A stretch of DNA of 36,124 nt, taken from the NCBI GenBank assembly GCA_964463145.1, contig CAYXBG010000011.1, positions 1 through 36,124 of the forward strand, written 5' to 3'. Shown piece by piece: positions 16,854-26,459 of this stretch (position 1 is the stretch's first letter; each line of letters starts with the position of its first letter). This stretch comes from CAYXBG01 sp964463145. Its GTDB lineage: Bacteria; Acidobacteriota; UBA6911; RPQK01; CBDAPI01. The notes beneath the pieces were generated by a model, which did not search any database, was not told where the DNA came from, and was given only the letters and a program-made list of their open reading frames with translations. A program made the position numbers and the translations under genes.

Positions 16854-18472
16854 ATGAACTTTATATTATATCCGATCCTGGTCACTGCCTTCCTCTTGAC
16901 TTCCTCTGGATCACTCCTTGGTCAAAACAAAAGATCTCAACAGGAAGAGGCGCAACGTTATTACAAGAAATGGTTGAATAGAGACGTGGTGTATCTCATT
17001 ACCGATGCAGAAAGAGAGGTCTTCGAAAATCTATCTACCCCCGAGGAAAAGGAGGTTTTCATAGAACAGTTCTGGCAAATGAGAGATACCGATCGAAGGA
17101 CCATGATCAACGAGTTCAAAGAAGAACACTATAGACGCATTGCATATGCTAACGAGCATTTTGCAAGTGGAAAAGCTGGTTGGCTCACCGACCGTGGGAG
17201 AGTTTATGTGATCCATGGACAGCCCAATGAGATCGAATCCCACCCTAGCGGTGGCTTCTACGCGCGTCCGCAACACGAGGGAGGTGGAGTAACCGTCACA
17301 TATCCATTTGAGGTCTGGCGTTATCGATTCATCGAAGGCCTAGGCNNNNNNNNNNATTTGTGGATAGGAACAGCACCGGTCGTTATAGACTGTCATCAAA
17401 CTCGGACGACAAAGACGCTCTCTTCGATCTTCCCGTCGGTGGCCTGACCATGGCCGAAGATCTAGGGCTTTCGGATAAGGGCGATCGTCGAGCATTCCGA
17501 CACAGAAGGATCGATCCTTTAACCACCTACCGGGCAAATGATACTCCCTTCGATCGATATGAGAGGTTTGCCAGAATTACTGCCGCACCCATTCTGAAAC
17601 TCCCAGAGCTAAAGGAATTCGTCGAAACAGATATCTCTTTTGAGACCTTGCCTATACAAGTAGACGTAGCCTATTTACGACTCAATGAAGACCAGGTCAT
17701 TGTACCGATGACCATACAGGTTAAAAATCAGGATCTAACCTTCATCCCAGACGACAATCAGGGCAACCGCAACATAGCTCGTATTGGTGTCTACGGATTA
17801 GTCCGAGATATGGGCCGAAAAGTAATTACGGAATTCGACGACGAATTGGGAACTCTTTTTTTACCCAATAGAAAGAGTCGTAACGATTCTTCAATCTACC
17901 AGAAAATTTTTGTTCTAGATCAGGGGAAACGTTACATAGTAGATTTGGTTGTCAAAGATCTGAACAGCGATCATGCAGGGGTAAAACGTCAAGGGTTAAT
18001 TGTTCCTAAGTACAGTCAGACAGATCTAGTGTCTAGTACCTTGGTTGTCGCAGATTTCCTTAAACCGCTCCCAGAAGCAGCCGATCCGGATGAAATGTTT
18101 GTCCTCGGGAATGCCAAGGTCAGACCAGATGTTGATAGGGCTTTCTCCCCTCAGGAAACAATGGGCATCTACCTCCAGATTTATAATTCCGCTTTTGATC
18201 AGACAACCCGCTCGCCTTCATTGAAAACCACCTACCGCATCGTTAAAGGTAACCAAACGACCAGTCAGGTAGTCCATGCCAAGGGAGAATCCATGTTCTT
18301 TTTCTCCGATCGTCGAGTCGTTCTGATGCAACCTTTCCGCCTGAAGGATTTAAAGGTCGGTAGTTACCAATTACAAATAGAGGTAGAGGATCTAGTAGGC
18401 GGCCAGACACATGTTTCTAAAAGACGCTTTTCAATTATTGAAAAGGATCTTCCCGTTATGTCTATTAACTAA
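16854..18472 (+). CDS. GWxTD-domain protein, split by an assembly gap
   Basis: Exported protein with the GWxTD domain, a family found in Acidobacteriota, Bacteroidota and relatives, of unknown biochemical function. It has a signal peptide at 1-24 (ending LLGQ) and the motif AGWLTDRGRVYVIHG at about 108-122, which names the family. The conserved FEVWRYRFIEGLG then runs into ten N at 17346. After the gap the frame is shifted and continues with FVDRNSTGRYRL from 17357 to the stop at 18472. In relatives this region reads through continuously with only about five or six residues between, so the gap is small and the gene is probably intact. The C-terminal 370 residues are strand-rich and probably form repeated Ig-like domains. 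It lies between the propeller gene and the lipocalin-like gene, all on the plus strand. Confidence 0.85.
17346..17355. other. Scaffold gap (10 N)
   Basis: Ten unknown bases inside the GWxTD gene. Frames on the two sides differ, so the true gap should leave remainder 2 on division by 3 (for example 14 or 17 bases). Confidence 0.98.
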
Positions 18473-18507
18473 AAATCGTCATCGGAGGCGATGTTTATCT
18501 ACAAAGT

Positions 18508-18512
18508 GGAGG
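18508..18512 (+). promoter_or_regulatory. Ribosome binding site setting the start at 18518
   Basis: GGAGG with a 5-base spacer before ATG 18518. A second GGAGG (18484-18488) precedes ATG 18491 by only 2 bases, too close for good initiation. Confidence 0.6.
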
Positions 18513-18517
18513 TTGAC

Positions 18518-19570
18518 ATGAAAACCAGGTTAACGTTGATTGCCTTGTCTCTGTTTTTTATTCTCGTTGGATCTGTCCAAGCAACTGACCGGCGTCTCTA
18601 TGGATCCTGGAAAACATCCACCTACACTCTTCAGGGAGTAGACATTCCGATGGATGGGCTAATGATTTTCACGCCTTCCTACTTTTCGGCTAATACCATA
18701 TGGTCGGGCCAGGATGGCGTAGTCGACGCAAATGCCAACTCGGGGCCTTACTTTGCGGAAGATGGGAAGATCATTTTCTCTCAGTGGATGCAACTGCATG
18801 TGCGGCACGGAGATCAAGACGAAAGCTTCCTTAGAACGGGGATTGATGAGCCTTCTACATACCGATTCGAGACAAATGATCGTCTCATAATCCAGTTCCC
18901 AACAGGGAATTTCTATTTACTCGACCGTCTGATAGACTCCCCAGAGATGGCAGGTCTCGAGGGTCTTTGGTCATACGAAACTCTAAAAGGCAGTGGTCGT
19001 GATCCAGTGGGACTTACTGGTCTCTTTGTCTTCCATCAGGGTCTTTTTGTTCAACAGGCAATTCACCACGGTGATCCCGCCGATCAGCAAATGGGCCAGG
19101 CTCATTCTGGCACCTATACCTCGATCGGGAGCAAACTTCACCTGAAAGCTAGCGTTGGCCTAATCACCAATCCTCCAAGTACGCCTCCGCTAACTACCAG
19201 AACGAACTCGAGCCATGAATTGGGCATAAAACGGAGTGATGATTCTTTAGTTCTTCAATTCGGAACTGGCACTCTCCAGACCTTTAATAGGGTTCCCCTA
19301 GAAGGAAAGGTTTCTATTTTTAAGCTTGACCGTGGATCCCTGGCTCTTCTAGACAACCGCTTTGTCTTGGTTGCTGAAAAGGGCAACCGCTCTGCAAGCG
19401 GGTCGGGATATTTTCAACTCAAAGGGGACCGTCTGCATCTGCAAGCTCAACGATGGTGCGCTGCAAATGGAAATGAGGTCGAGTACTTATTCGACGAAGA
19501 GATACTGGCACGCTTCGACGGAACAACTCTGGTTTTACCAGGAGATCTGGTTCTGAGAGTCACCGACTGA
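18518..19570 (+). CDS. Exported lipocalin-like repeat protein
   Basis: A 350-residue exported protein that I do not recognise as a named gene. It has a clear signal peptide (MKTRLTLIALSLFFILVGSVQA). Two similar segments begin LYGSWKTSTYTLQGVDIPMDGLMIF and LEGLWSYETLKGSGRDPVGLTGLFVF, each followed by an FA/FVQ strand and a long strand-rich stretch. This resembles the lipocalin-like (Lipocalin_5 type) pattern of a G-x-W start to a small beta-barrel. A third, weaker unit may begin near RVPLEGKVSIFKLDRGSL. Small-ligand binding is inferred from the fold only. The start at 18518 is preferred over 18491: GGAGG lies 5 bases upstream and the signal peptide begins there. It converges with HyuA, whose stop is 23 bases away. 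Confidence 0.7.
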   Translation: MKTRLTLIALSLFFILVGSVQATDRRLYGSWKTSTYTLQGVDIPMDGLMIFTPSYFSANTIWSGQDGVVDANANSGPYFAEDGKIIFSQWMQLHVRHGDQDESFLRTGIDEPSTYRFETNDRLIIQFPTGNFYLLDRLIDSPEMAGLEGLWSYETLKGSGRDPVGLTGLFVFHQGLFVQQAIHHGDPADQQMGQAHSGTYTSIGSKLHLKASVGLITNPPSTPPLTTRTNSSHELGIKRSDDSLVLQFGTGTLQTFNRVPLEGKVSIFKLDRGSLALLDNRFVLVAEKGNRSASGSGYFQLKGDRLHLQAQRWCAANGNEVEYLFDEEILARFDGTTLVLPGDLVLRVTD

Positions 19571-19592
19571 AAATCTCGCCAGTTCCCTACCA

Positions 19593-21671
19593 CTAACCAC
19601 CTTGTGGCGTCATCCAATAGTAATCCCCCGACGCCAACTCGATTTGCCAATCTGGGAACACCACAATAGTGGTAGTTGGCTCTTCTATTATTGCCGGCCC
19701 TGTCAAAGACTGGCCTACTTTCACATAACGACCATCGTAGACTGGGACTGTTCGAAAATCGCCAAATTCCTCAAAATATGCCTGTCGCTCCGCTAACTCT
19801 ACCTGTCCTTTTTGCTTACCTGAAGAAAGTACAAGGGGTTTCGTACCACCACCACGCAAACCAACAACAGTGACCTCAAGATTGACCAGCTCTACTTCGT
19901 TCTCTGGCTCGCTATAGGTGTAGAGCTCTTCATGCCTCTTATGGAAAAGACTTTTGAGAGAATCTACATCCCCATCGGAAAGTTCATCTTGTATGGGAAC
20001 AAGTACAGAACACTCATGGACCTGATCCGAATAGCGCATTTCCATCGACCGTTGCACAACAACATTGGCATCTGGGAAACCCTCCTCAGAGAGGGACTTT
20101 CGGCCCCTTCCTTCAAGGTCCCTGAAAAGTTCGTTCAAATGGCCTAGATCCAACTCACTCAAGGACGTGATATATGTCGCCAGATAACCGTGTTTCACAT
20201 CTGCAATAGCTTCTCCAAACGCGCAAAGGCCAGAGGTTACTTTAGGAATCAAGACTTGCTCTACCCTAAGATCTGATGCCAAACCTCCAATGTGGGCACT
20301 AGTCGCACCTCCACCAGCTACAAAGACAAAATCTCTGGGGTCATAACCTCGTTCCACCGAAACAGCCCTAATACCCCCTATCATGTTTGAGTTGACGACA
20401 TTGTAGATACCCAGCGCACCACGCTCCACACTTAAATCCAACGGATCGGCTACTTTTTCCCGGATCACCTTGTGAGAAGCTTGACTATTGATCTTGAATG
20501 CCCCCCCAAGAAGATATTCAGGATTCAAGTAACCCAAGGCACAAAGTGCGTCTGTCACAGTTGCCTCGGTCCCACCCCGACCGTAGCATGCTGGACCCGG
20601 GATTGCTTCTGCACTCTGAGGGCCTACCCTTAAAATCCCCTGTGCGTCTAGCCCAGCAATACTCCCTCCTCCTGCTCCAATGTTGACCACATTCACGAGA
20701 GGAATGCCTAAAACATACCTCTCCACCTCTAAATTTCGTACGACGTCAACCTGTCCTTCCTGGACAATGCTAATATCTGTACTGGTACCGCCCATATCCA
20801 AAGTCAGAAGATTATTTCTGTCCGCCAATTTTCCAAAATGGAGACTGGCAGTCGGCCCTGCTGCCGGGCCAGAATTGATAGCATATACAGCTTTCTTAGA
20901 GATGAACTCACCTGAAGACACGCCACCGTTACACTGCATGTAGCGGATTTGGTTTTTATATCCCTGCTCTCGAAGCCCGGCCTCAATTACTTGGATAGAA
21001 TCTTCTAATACCGGTCCCACAAAAGCATTCATAGCAGTTGTGCTGACACGGGTATATTCCCTGATCTGTGGAAGCAAATCGACAGAAAGTGTTAAATACG
21101 CCTCTGGATAATACTCCGCTACAATCTCACCAATACGGCGTTCGTGACTGGAATCCATAAACGACCACATTAGACAAACAGCTATGGAGTCGACCTGCGC
21201 TTCTCTGAATTTCTCCAACCCTGCAATAACATCTTCTTCATGGAGAGGTATCAGTATTTCACCATTGGGGGTCACCCGTTCCCTAACTGGAATCCTCAAG
21301 GAGCGTGGTACCAACATCTGAGCCGGAGGATAGTAAAAGTCGTATCGATGCCCATCCTCTTTGTGAGCGAGTCGGATTTCTAAGGAATCTTGATGTCCTC
21401 GGGTACAAAAGAGTCCTACTTTAGCTCCCTTATGTTGGATGACAGAATTGAGAGCAACAGTTGTGCCATATATAATGAGCTCGCATTTTCCTAAGAACTC
21501 AACTGTGGTCAACCCAACCCTTTCGGCTATCAGGGTCAGTCCATTGTTGATTGCCTGCGTAGGGTCGTTTGGAGTCGACGGCGTTTTGAATAATTCCCAG
21601 GTTGCATCATCTTCTACTAAAACCAAATCAGTGAAGGTTCCTCCAGTATCGATGCCCAATCTATACCCCAT
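19593..21671 (-). CDS. hyuA: Hydantoinase/oxoprolinase family, HyuA-type subunit
   Basis: Large subunit of the hydantoinase A / 5-oxoprolinase / acetone carboxylase family. It binds and hydrolyses ATP to open a cyclic amide such as hydantoin or N-methylhydantoin, together with HyuB. The ATP-site motif GIDTGGTFTD lies at residues 6-15, and a second phosphate motif LTLDMGGTSTDISIV lies in the middle. About 692 residues is normal. The start at 21671 is chosen because it begins right at the conserved motif and follows AAGCAGG; it overlaps the end of HyuB by 11 bases, so translation is probably coupled. It is the last gene of the minus-strand operon and converges with the lipocalin-like gene. The family also includes acetophenone and acetone carboxylases, so the substrate remains open. 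Confidence 0.88.
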   Translation of the reverse strand: MGYRLGIDTGGTFTDLVLVEDDATWELFKTPSTPNDPTQAINNGLTLIAERVGLTTVEFLGKCELIIYGTTVALNSVIQHKGAKVGLFCTRGHQDSLEIRLAHKEDGHRYDFYYPPAQMLVPRSLRIPVRERVTPNGEILIPLHEEDVIAGLEKFREAQVDSIAVCLMWSFMDSSHERRIGEIVAEYYPEAYLTLSVDLLPQIREYTRVSTTAMNAFVGPVLEDSIQVIEAGLREQGYKNQIRYMQCNGGVSSGEFISKKAVYAINSGPAAGPTASLHFGKLADRNNLLTLDMGGTSTDISIVQEGQVDVVRNLEVERYVLGIPLVNVVNIGAGGGSIAGLDAQGILRVGPQSAEAIPGPACYGRGGTEATVTDALCALGYLNPEYLLGGAFKINSQASHKVIREKVADPLDLSVERGALGIYNVVNSNMIGGIRAVSVERGYDPRDFVFVAGGGATSAHIGGLASDLRVEQVLIPKVTSGLCAFGEAIADVKHGYLATYITSLSELDLGHLNELFRDLEGRGRKSLSEEGFPDANVVVQRSMEMRYSDQVHECSVLVPIQDELSDGDVDSLKSLFHKRHEELYTYSEPENEVELVNLEVTVVGLRGGGTKPLVLSSGKQKGQVELAERQAYFEEFGDFRTVPVYDGRYVKVGQSLTGPAIIEEPTTTIVVFPDWQIELASGDYYWMTPQGG

Positions 21672-23448
21672 GAGAACCTGCTTTCTGAGCGATCTCTGCA
21701 CGAGCCTGCTTGGTTGCACCTTCGTCCACTTCCATAATATCTGGTTTTATAACGACTCCATATTCGGCTAATGCCCCAGAAATTGAGACCTTCCTATCTA
21801 TCACATCTTCTAGTACTAGATCTGGACTTCTACGCCAGGCAGGGCCCACGGCCCCACCACCGGCACTGCAGGTTCTGATTCGCTCACCTGGCTCTAGCTT
21901 TAGCATTGTATTACCTTCGATCTGCTCGACCGATCCATCACTCCGTATCACTTCTACACTACCGAGCTTACCCTCAATCCAGCTTGGAGCAGCTCCCAGT
22001 GCACTCGAGGCAGGATACTTTCTCCCTTCACCCCATACGACCACAGTCATAGTGTGCCCTACAGGTTCTATTTCACAGGTCACCCCACAACCACCACGCC
22101 ATTCTCCCGGACCTCCCGAGTCCTCTGTGATGGAGTAATCGTGAACGATTAGTGGATAGTGGGCTTCCAATAATTCCTGCTCACCACAGGTGGCCCCTCC
22201 AAGTCCTGCCTGAGGACCAATGCAGTGCCATCCATCCATAACACCGCCCAGAGCCCCAGCACCACAAGCCAAAGTCGAAACCATCATATGCACGTACTCC
22301 TTGCCTGAAGCCGGATCAATGCCCGAAACATTGATACAAGAACAATGCCCCCAACCGGCTGCTGCCTTGCTTGGGTAAGCTCCTGTCAAAGTGTCCCTGA
22401 CTGCATCTGTAATAGTTTCTGCAGGACAGGTAGTACTAGCCACATGGGCTGCTGGCTCTACGGAATTGACCATTGTCCCCAGTGGGCCATAGTCAATTTC
22501 CACAGGACGATACATTCCCTCATTGTATGGGGGGTCAGGCTTCATAAACATAACAACACCAAGATAAATCGCGCTCGTGGTATTGGCCCTGTAGGAGTTA
22601 GTATAGTAGGGCAGCTGAGGAGGTGCATCGAGGCTGATTTTTAATCTGTCCTCTCGGATCTCTATCTGAACTTCGACACGCTTGTCTCCCAGTCCATGCC
22701 CGATATCTTCCACCATTGCAGATCCTGTGCTTATACCATCAGGAAGATCAGCGATGAGCTTGCGCATATGCATTTCAGAAAGATCCAGTAGCTCTGAAAC
22801 ACACTCTTTAACTTGGGGCTTACCATACTTTTCAAGTAAAGCTATCAAGTTACGTTCACCGACTCGTAAGGCGCCAAGCTGGGCCCTTAGGTCTCCAGCT
22901 ATGTTCTCCTGTGTTCGGACATTAGTAACAAGAAGATTAAATAAGTCAGCTCTAAATTCACCTTTGTCATACAGTTTGACAGGAGGAATACGCAATCCCT
23001 CTGCATAGATCTCTTCAGCCGTAGGGTTATAACTTCCCGGGACCGGACCACCACCATCTGCCATATGTCCTTTGCTAACAAGCCAAAAAACGATCTCATC
23101 CTCAAAAAAAACGGGTTTGTACTGGCACCAATCTAAGATATGGCTACCGTCATAAACTGGATCATTGTGGATGAAAACATCACCTGGATGTATTTCTCCA
23201 TCAAAATGACTTGCCACCGCTTTCGTAGCCAGGATAAGTGAACCCAAGTGGATAGGAAGATCTTGTCCCTGCACAATCATTTCGGGAGCCCAATTAAAGA
23301 TGGCATTTGAGAAATCACGGGACACCGTCAGGACACTCGATCGGCCCGTTCGCTCCATCGTCAAAGTCATTTGCCTCTGAGTTGTCTCCAGAGCACCCCG
23401 CACTACAGCCAAGGTAATGGGGTCAACTTCGCTTTTTCGCTTTTTCAC
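21661..23448 (-). CDS. hyuB: Hydantoinase/oxoprolinase family, HyuB-type subunit
   Basis: Partner subunit of the ATP-dependent hydantoinase/oxoprolinase complex. It starts with the family pattern VDPITLAVVRGALETTQRQM and contains IHPGDVFIHNDP and SKGHMADGGGPVPGS, then the typical glycine-rich C-terminal region (DSGGPGEWRGGCG). The length of 595 is usual for the family. The start is GTG at 23448, with AAAGAGG upstream. Its stop overlaps the HyuA start by 11 bases, and it follows the MFS gene by 34 bases. The pair HyuA-HyuB supports cleavage of a five-membered cyclic amide. By position the MFS carrier and the NCS1 permease could supply the substrate. Confidence 0.9.
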   Translation of the reverse strand: MKKRKSEVDPITLAVVRGALETTQRQMTLTMERTGRSSVLTVSRDFSNAIFNWAPEMIVQGQDLPIHLGSLILATKAVASHFDGEIHPGDVFIHNDPVYDGSHILDWCQYKPVFFEDEIVFWLVSKGHMADGGGPVPGSYNPTAEEIYAEGLRIPPVKLYDKGEFRADLFNLLVTNVRTQENIAGDLRAQLGALRVGERNLIALLEKYGKPQVKECVSELLDLSEMHMRKLIADLPDGISTGSAMVEDIGHGLGDKRVEVQIEIREDRLKISLDAPPQLPYYTNSYRANTTSAIYLGVVMFMKPDPPYNEGMYRPVEIDYGPLGTMVNSVEPAAHVASTTCPAETITDAVRDTLTGAYPSKAAAGWGHCSCINVSGIDPASGKEYVHMMVSTLACGAGALGGVMDGWHCIGPQAGLGGATCGEQELLEAHYPLIVHDYSITEDSGGPGEWRGGCGVTCEIEPVGHTMTVVVWGEGRKYPASSALGAAPSWIEGKLGSVEVIRSDGSVEQIEGNTMLKLEPGERIRTCSAGGGAVGPAWRRSPDLVLEDVIDRKVSISGALAEYGVVIKPDIMEVDEGATKQARAEIAQKAGSHGV

Positions 23449-23482
23449 TTTACGGCCTCTTTTTTCTTTATCTCACCAAGGA

Positions 23483-24742
23483 TTAAGGATCTCCGAGCTG
23501 GTTCATAGCTGAACTAGAGTTTTTCCATCCAGTCTCTCCCAGAAGAATTGCCAAGACTGCTCCAACCAACATGACACCTCCTAGCAATCCCAAAACTAAT
23601 AAAAAATCACTCGCGATGGTAGTTTTGAAGTCCCCCAATACTCTGCCTAGAATAGGGGACGCAAGTATACCGGCTAGGAAACCCAATGAAATGATCAGAC
23701 CTTCACAGGCTCCGATCTCTTCCTCGGAAACCCCCTCCAATTCCAAAGGTATTGCAAATAGGAGTACCTGTAATACCCCCAGAGAACATCCGATTAGGAA
23801 GACAGCTCCCCAGAGCAGAAAACCGAGAGGAAGAAAATAGATCAACAACAGAAGAAATCCTGAAAGGAACCCTCCGGAAAAGAAAAAGGGACGGCGCCGG
23901 CCTATTTTGTCAGAAAGCGGTGCTACCACCAGGGCTCCTATCAGAAACCCCACCATAGTGACAGATACGACCGCACCGGCAGTCTGCTCAGTAGCTCCTT
24001 TGACGAGCACTAGAAAAGGAAACCCAAAGGCAAACCACGAAAACATCCCTACCTGAGTACACGCACAGATACCAACCAGTATTAATACATCCTTTTGAGA
24101 AGCGACTCTTAATAGGGTACTTCCCATATTTCTCAATCCTGTCCTGCTAGTGGTAGCCGACGGATAGACTCTCGATCGACCCAAGATCAGCCAAGCAAGA
24201 CAGGCTATACTGGCGAGACTGCCAGCAGTCAAGAAAAGCCCTCGCCAATTATTTAAAAAGAGCGCAGGTGCAATTAAAAATACCGCTATAGTTCCTATGG
24301 CGGCTCCTGATGTATAAATCCCTATAGCCCGCCCTATTTGTGAAGGCGGGAACCATTCAATTACAGCCTTGGGCATACCACTTAGCATCAAAGCTTGCCC
24401 AATGCCAAAGAGAAAAGTCACCACGCATAAAAAAGAAAAACTAGGCGCCCATCCCCTAGCCAATCCGAAGATGGCCATCAAAATCAGACCTACAGCCAGC
24501 CCCTTACGGGCGCCAAAATAGTCTATCCCTACGCCTGCGGGGATGGAAAAAAGAGCGATCGCCAGAAGAGGAAGATTGATCCAAGTCGCGATCTGGGCAG
24601 CATTCAAACCCATTTCAGAAGCTATCGTTAGTTGAACCGGCGCTCCAGACAATTGAATTACAGCTGAACTAATATTCGTCAGTAATATCAAAGATAGAAT
24701 TACCCACCGATAGGAGTCACTGGCTGAAACTTGTTGTCTCAT
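23483..24742 (-). CDS. MFS transporter
   Basis: A 419-residue major facilitator with about 12 hydrophobic segments. The loop 2-3 motif is GVGIDYFGARKGL, and its second-half counterpart is APLSDKIGRRRPF near residues 257-269. The charge pattern fits secondary uptake of a small organic acid or amine, but the substrate is unknown. It begins 5 bases after the SDR stop, without a ribosome site of its own, so translation is probably coupled. It precedes HyuB by 34 bases. By context it may carry the ring compound or its opened product. Confidence 0.88.
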   Translation of the reverse strand: MRQQVSASDSYRWVILSLILLTNISSAVIQLSGAPVQLTIASEMGLNAAQIATWINLPLLAIALFSIPAGVGIDYFGARKGLAVGLILMAIFGLARGWAPSFSFLCVVTFLFGIGQALMLSGMPKAVIEWFPPSQIGRAIGIYTSGAAIGTIAVFLIAPALFLNNWRGLFLTAGSLASIACLAWLILGRSRVYPSATTSRTGLRNMGSTLLRVASQKDVLILVGICACTQVGMFSWFAFGFPFLVLVKGATEQTAGAVVSVTMVGFLIGALVVAPLSDKIGRRRPFFFSGGFLSGFLLLLIYFLPLGFLLWGAVFLIGCSLGVLQVLLFAIPLELEGVSEEEIGACEGLIISLGFLAGILASPILGRVLGDFKTTIASDFLLVLGLLGGVMLVGAVLAILLGETGWKNSSSAMNQLGDP

Positions 24743-24747
24743 AGAGA

Positions 24748-25470
24748 TTAGAGCTGTGCCCGATGCTTAACAATCACTTCAGGAACGATTGTGTCAGGAT
24801 CTTTTTGAAGAGAAAACAGTACAGTATCCGCAACGACACTAGGGTCTAACCACTGTAACCCCAGATCCCATACTTCCGACTCCCTTGCCATTGGAGTCAA
24901 TACCATACCAGGCAATATAGTCGTAACACAGATGCGAGTCGATTTGAGGTCTTGCGCCACCGAGGCTGCAAAACCACGAACTCCCCACTTGGATGAAGAG
25001 TAGGCACAACCTCCAGGAACACTTCGGATGCCGGCCATAGAGGAAATGAAAACTAAAGTCCCTTCTCCCTGCTCGAGCATTCCTTGTTTCAAAACTTCAC
25101 GAGCACAGAAAAATTGCCCTCTAAGGTTCGCATCCTGTACCCGGTCCCAGTCCTGAACAGACATTTCCCAAACAGGGGCAACTACACGTATACCTGCATT
25201 GCCAATGAGGGCATCGATCCGTCCCCAATTCTCCTGCACTCGTTCTACGGCTGCAATAACCTGTCTTTCATCAGCTAGATCAACTACCAAAGGTAAAACC
25301 TCACCTCCAGTCGTTGTCAATTCTCCGGCCTGCTGCTCAAGATCGGAGCTCCGCATATCCAACATAGCGACACGCATACCTTCAGCCGAAAGCACCTTTG
25401 CCAACTCCGCCCCAAGACCACGTGCTGCACCGGTGACAATCGCTACTTTACCCTCCAATTGGCTACTCAT
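24748..25470 (-). CDS. Short-chain dehydrogenase/reductase
   Basis: NAD(P)-dependent SDR of 240 residues. Cofactor motif TGAARGLG is at 13-20, NAG at 91-93, catalytic Ser143/144, Tyr157 and Lys161 in YSSSK. It shares its unusual C-terminus (TPMARESEVWDLGLQWLDP, DPDTIVPE, KHRAQL) with the truncated SDR at 1-714, so both belong to one subfamily. Asp38 after the second strand (AMLDMRS) suggests NAD preference, which is inference. The gene sits in the operon between the MBL hydrolase (30 bases upstream) and the MFS gene (5 bases downstream). It may oxidise an alcohol or amino alcohol made by the hydrolases. Confidence 0.9.
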   Translation of the reverse strand: MSSQLEGKVAIVTGAARGLGAELAKVLSAEGMRVAMLDMRSSDLEQQAGELTTTGGEVLPLVVDLADERQVIAAVERVQENWGRIDALIGNAGIRVVAPVWEMSVQDWDRVQDANLRGQFFCAREVLKQGMLEQGEGTLVFISSMAGIRSVPGGCAYSSSKWGVRGFAASVAQDLKSTRICVTTILPGMVLTPMARESEVWDLGLQWLDPSVVADTVLFSLQKDPDTIVPEVIVKHRAQL

Positions 25471-25500
25471 CTAACTCATTCCCTCAAGCATCCTATTAAT

Positions 25501-26418
25501 TCAGCCCGAAGTCTCTCTAGGACTACAGCCAACCTCTATCTCCATGGCATCCTCTCCCAAAACAATTGGCCCATCATAGAAGCGTGCCGTCTCCCTAATG
25601 ATCTCCGACCATACCTCCGGACCGCGTCGGTCCCCATAATACATTGATGCCATTTCGACTGCTGCCGCAGAACTATCAAAAGGGCCGAGATGGTTCAGGA
25701 CTAACTTCTTGACCCCAGCGGCATGAGCAACTCTACCTGCTCCACTAGGGCCACTATGCCCGCGCATTTCGCGAGACGCTATTGTGTCGTCAAGAAATGT
25801 GCATTCATAAATAAGCAGATCTACACCTTGAGCCAGATCAACAATTTCCTGACATGGCTCCGTATCTCCACTAAGAGCAACTGTGCCATATTCAGATTCC
25901 ACCCGAAACCCCCAACAGGAACGCTGGAAACCCAAAAGATCTATATGCCTTACCAAAGCAGCCTTGACTGTGTAACTTTCCGTATCCAAAACTACTCCAG
26001 ACTCGAGCCGCTTGATATCAAAAACCGGTCCTGCCTGAAAACACTCTTCGACCTGAGCACCCTTGAGGCTATCATTCAATGCTTTTCGAGATCTTAAATC
26101 CATGGCGTGGGCCTCCAGCATTGCATCGGTCATTTCCCGAGTGCCCGGAGGACCATAGATGTTAAGAGCTTTCGACCTCCCACAGTACCAGGTAGTCATC
26201 AACAGGTAGTTCAGATCAACAATATGATCCCAATGAAGATGGGTCAGAAACAGGTGATTGATGTCGAGCGGGTTGATCCCGGCTGACACAAGATTTACGG
26301 TGGTGCGTTCCCCACAATCGAAAAGCAGCGCCTCATCGTCTACAAGAACGGCCTGACTGGGATTACCTCTAACAGGATCTGGCAACGCCGATCCTGCGCC
26401 CAGGATTTTCACTCTCAT
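25501..26418 (-). CDS. Metallo-beta-lactamase fold hydrolase (RNase Z/arylsulfatase-like), MBL copy 1
   Basis: Zinc-dependent hydrolase with the HLHWDH signature at 60-65 and further ligands in VRHIDL, SGDTEP and NHLGPF. It has no signal peptide, so cytoplasmic. It is one of three paralogues here (31494-32417 and 34130-35224), all sharing GSGSALPDP or GAGSALPDP plus NPSQAV or NASQAV near the start. The start at 26418 is chosen because the fold starts at RVKILGAG. A TTG at 26463 that overlaps the upstream stop would add 15 residues, and paralogue 2 has six residues before the matching Met, so a longer start is possible. It lies second in the operon. The substrate could be a lactone or amide intermediate, but this is not proven. 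Confidence 0.85.
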   Translation of the reverse strand: MRVKILGAGSALPDPVRGNPSQAVLVDDEALLFDCGERTTVNLVSAGINPLDINHLFLTHLHWDHIVDLNYLLMTTWYCGRSKALNIYGPPGTREMTDAMLEAHAMDLRSRKALNDSLKGAQVEECFQAGPVFDIKRLESGVVLDTESYTVKAALVRHIDLLGFQRSCWGFRVESEYGTVALSGDTEPCQEIVDLAQGVDLLIYECTFLDDTIASREMRGHSGPSGAGRVAHAAGVKKLVLNHLGPFDSSAAAVEMASMYYGDRRGPEVWSEIIRETARFYDGPIVLGEDAMEIEVGCSPRETSG

Positions 26419-26459
26419 ACCGGATTCGTTATTTCTTGGAGTCAACCCGCTCAACAATC

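Noticed and set aside
17360..18472. Separate gene starting with GTG at 17360
   Set aside because: It begins right after the gap with FVDRNSTGRYRL, which is the normal continuation of the GWxTD protein.
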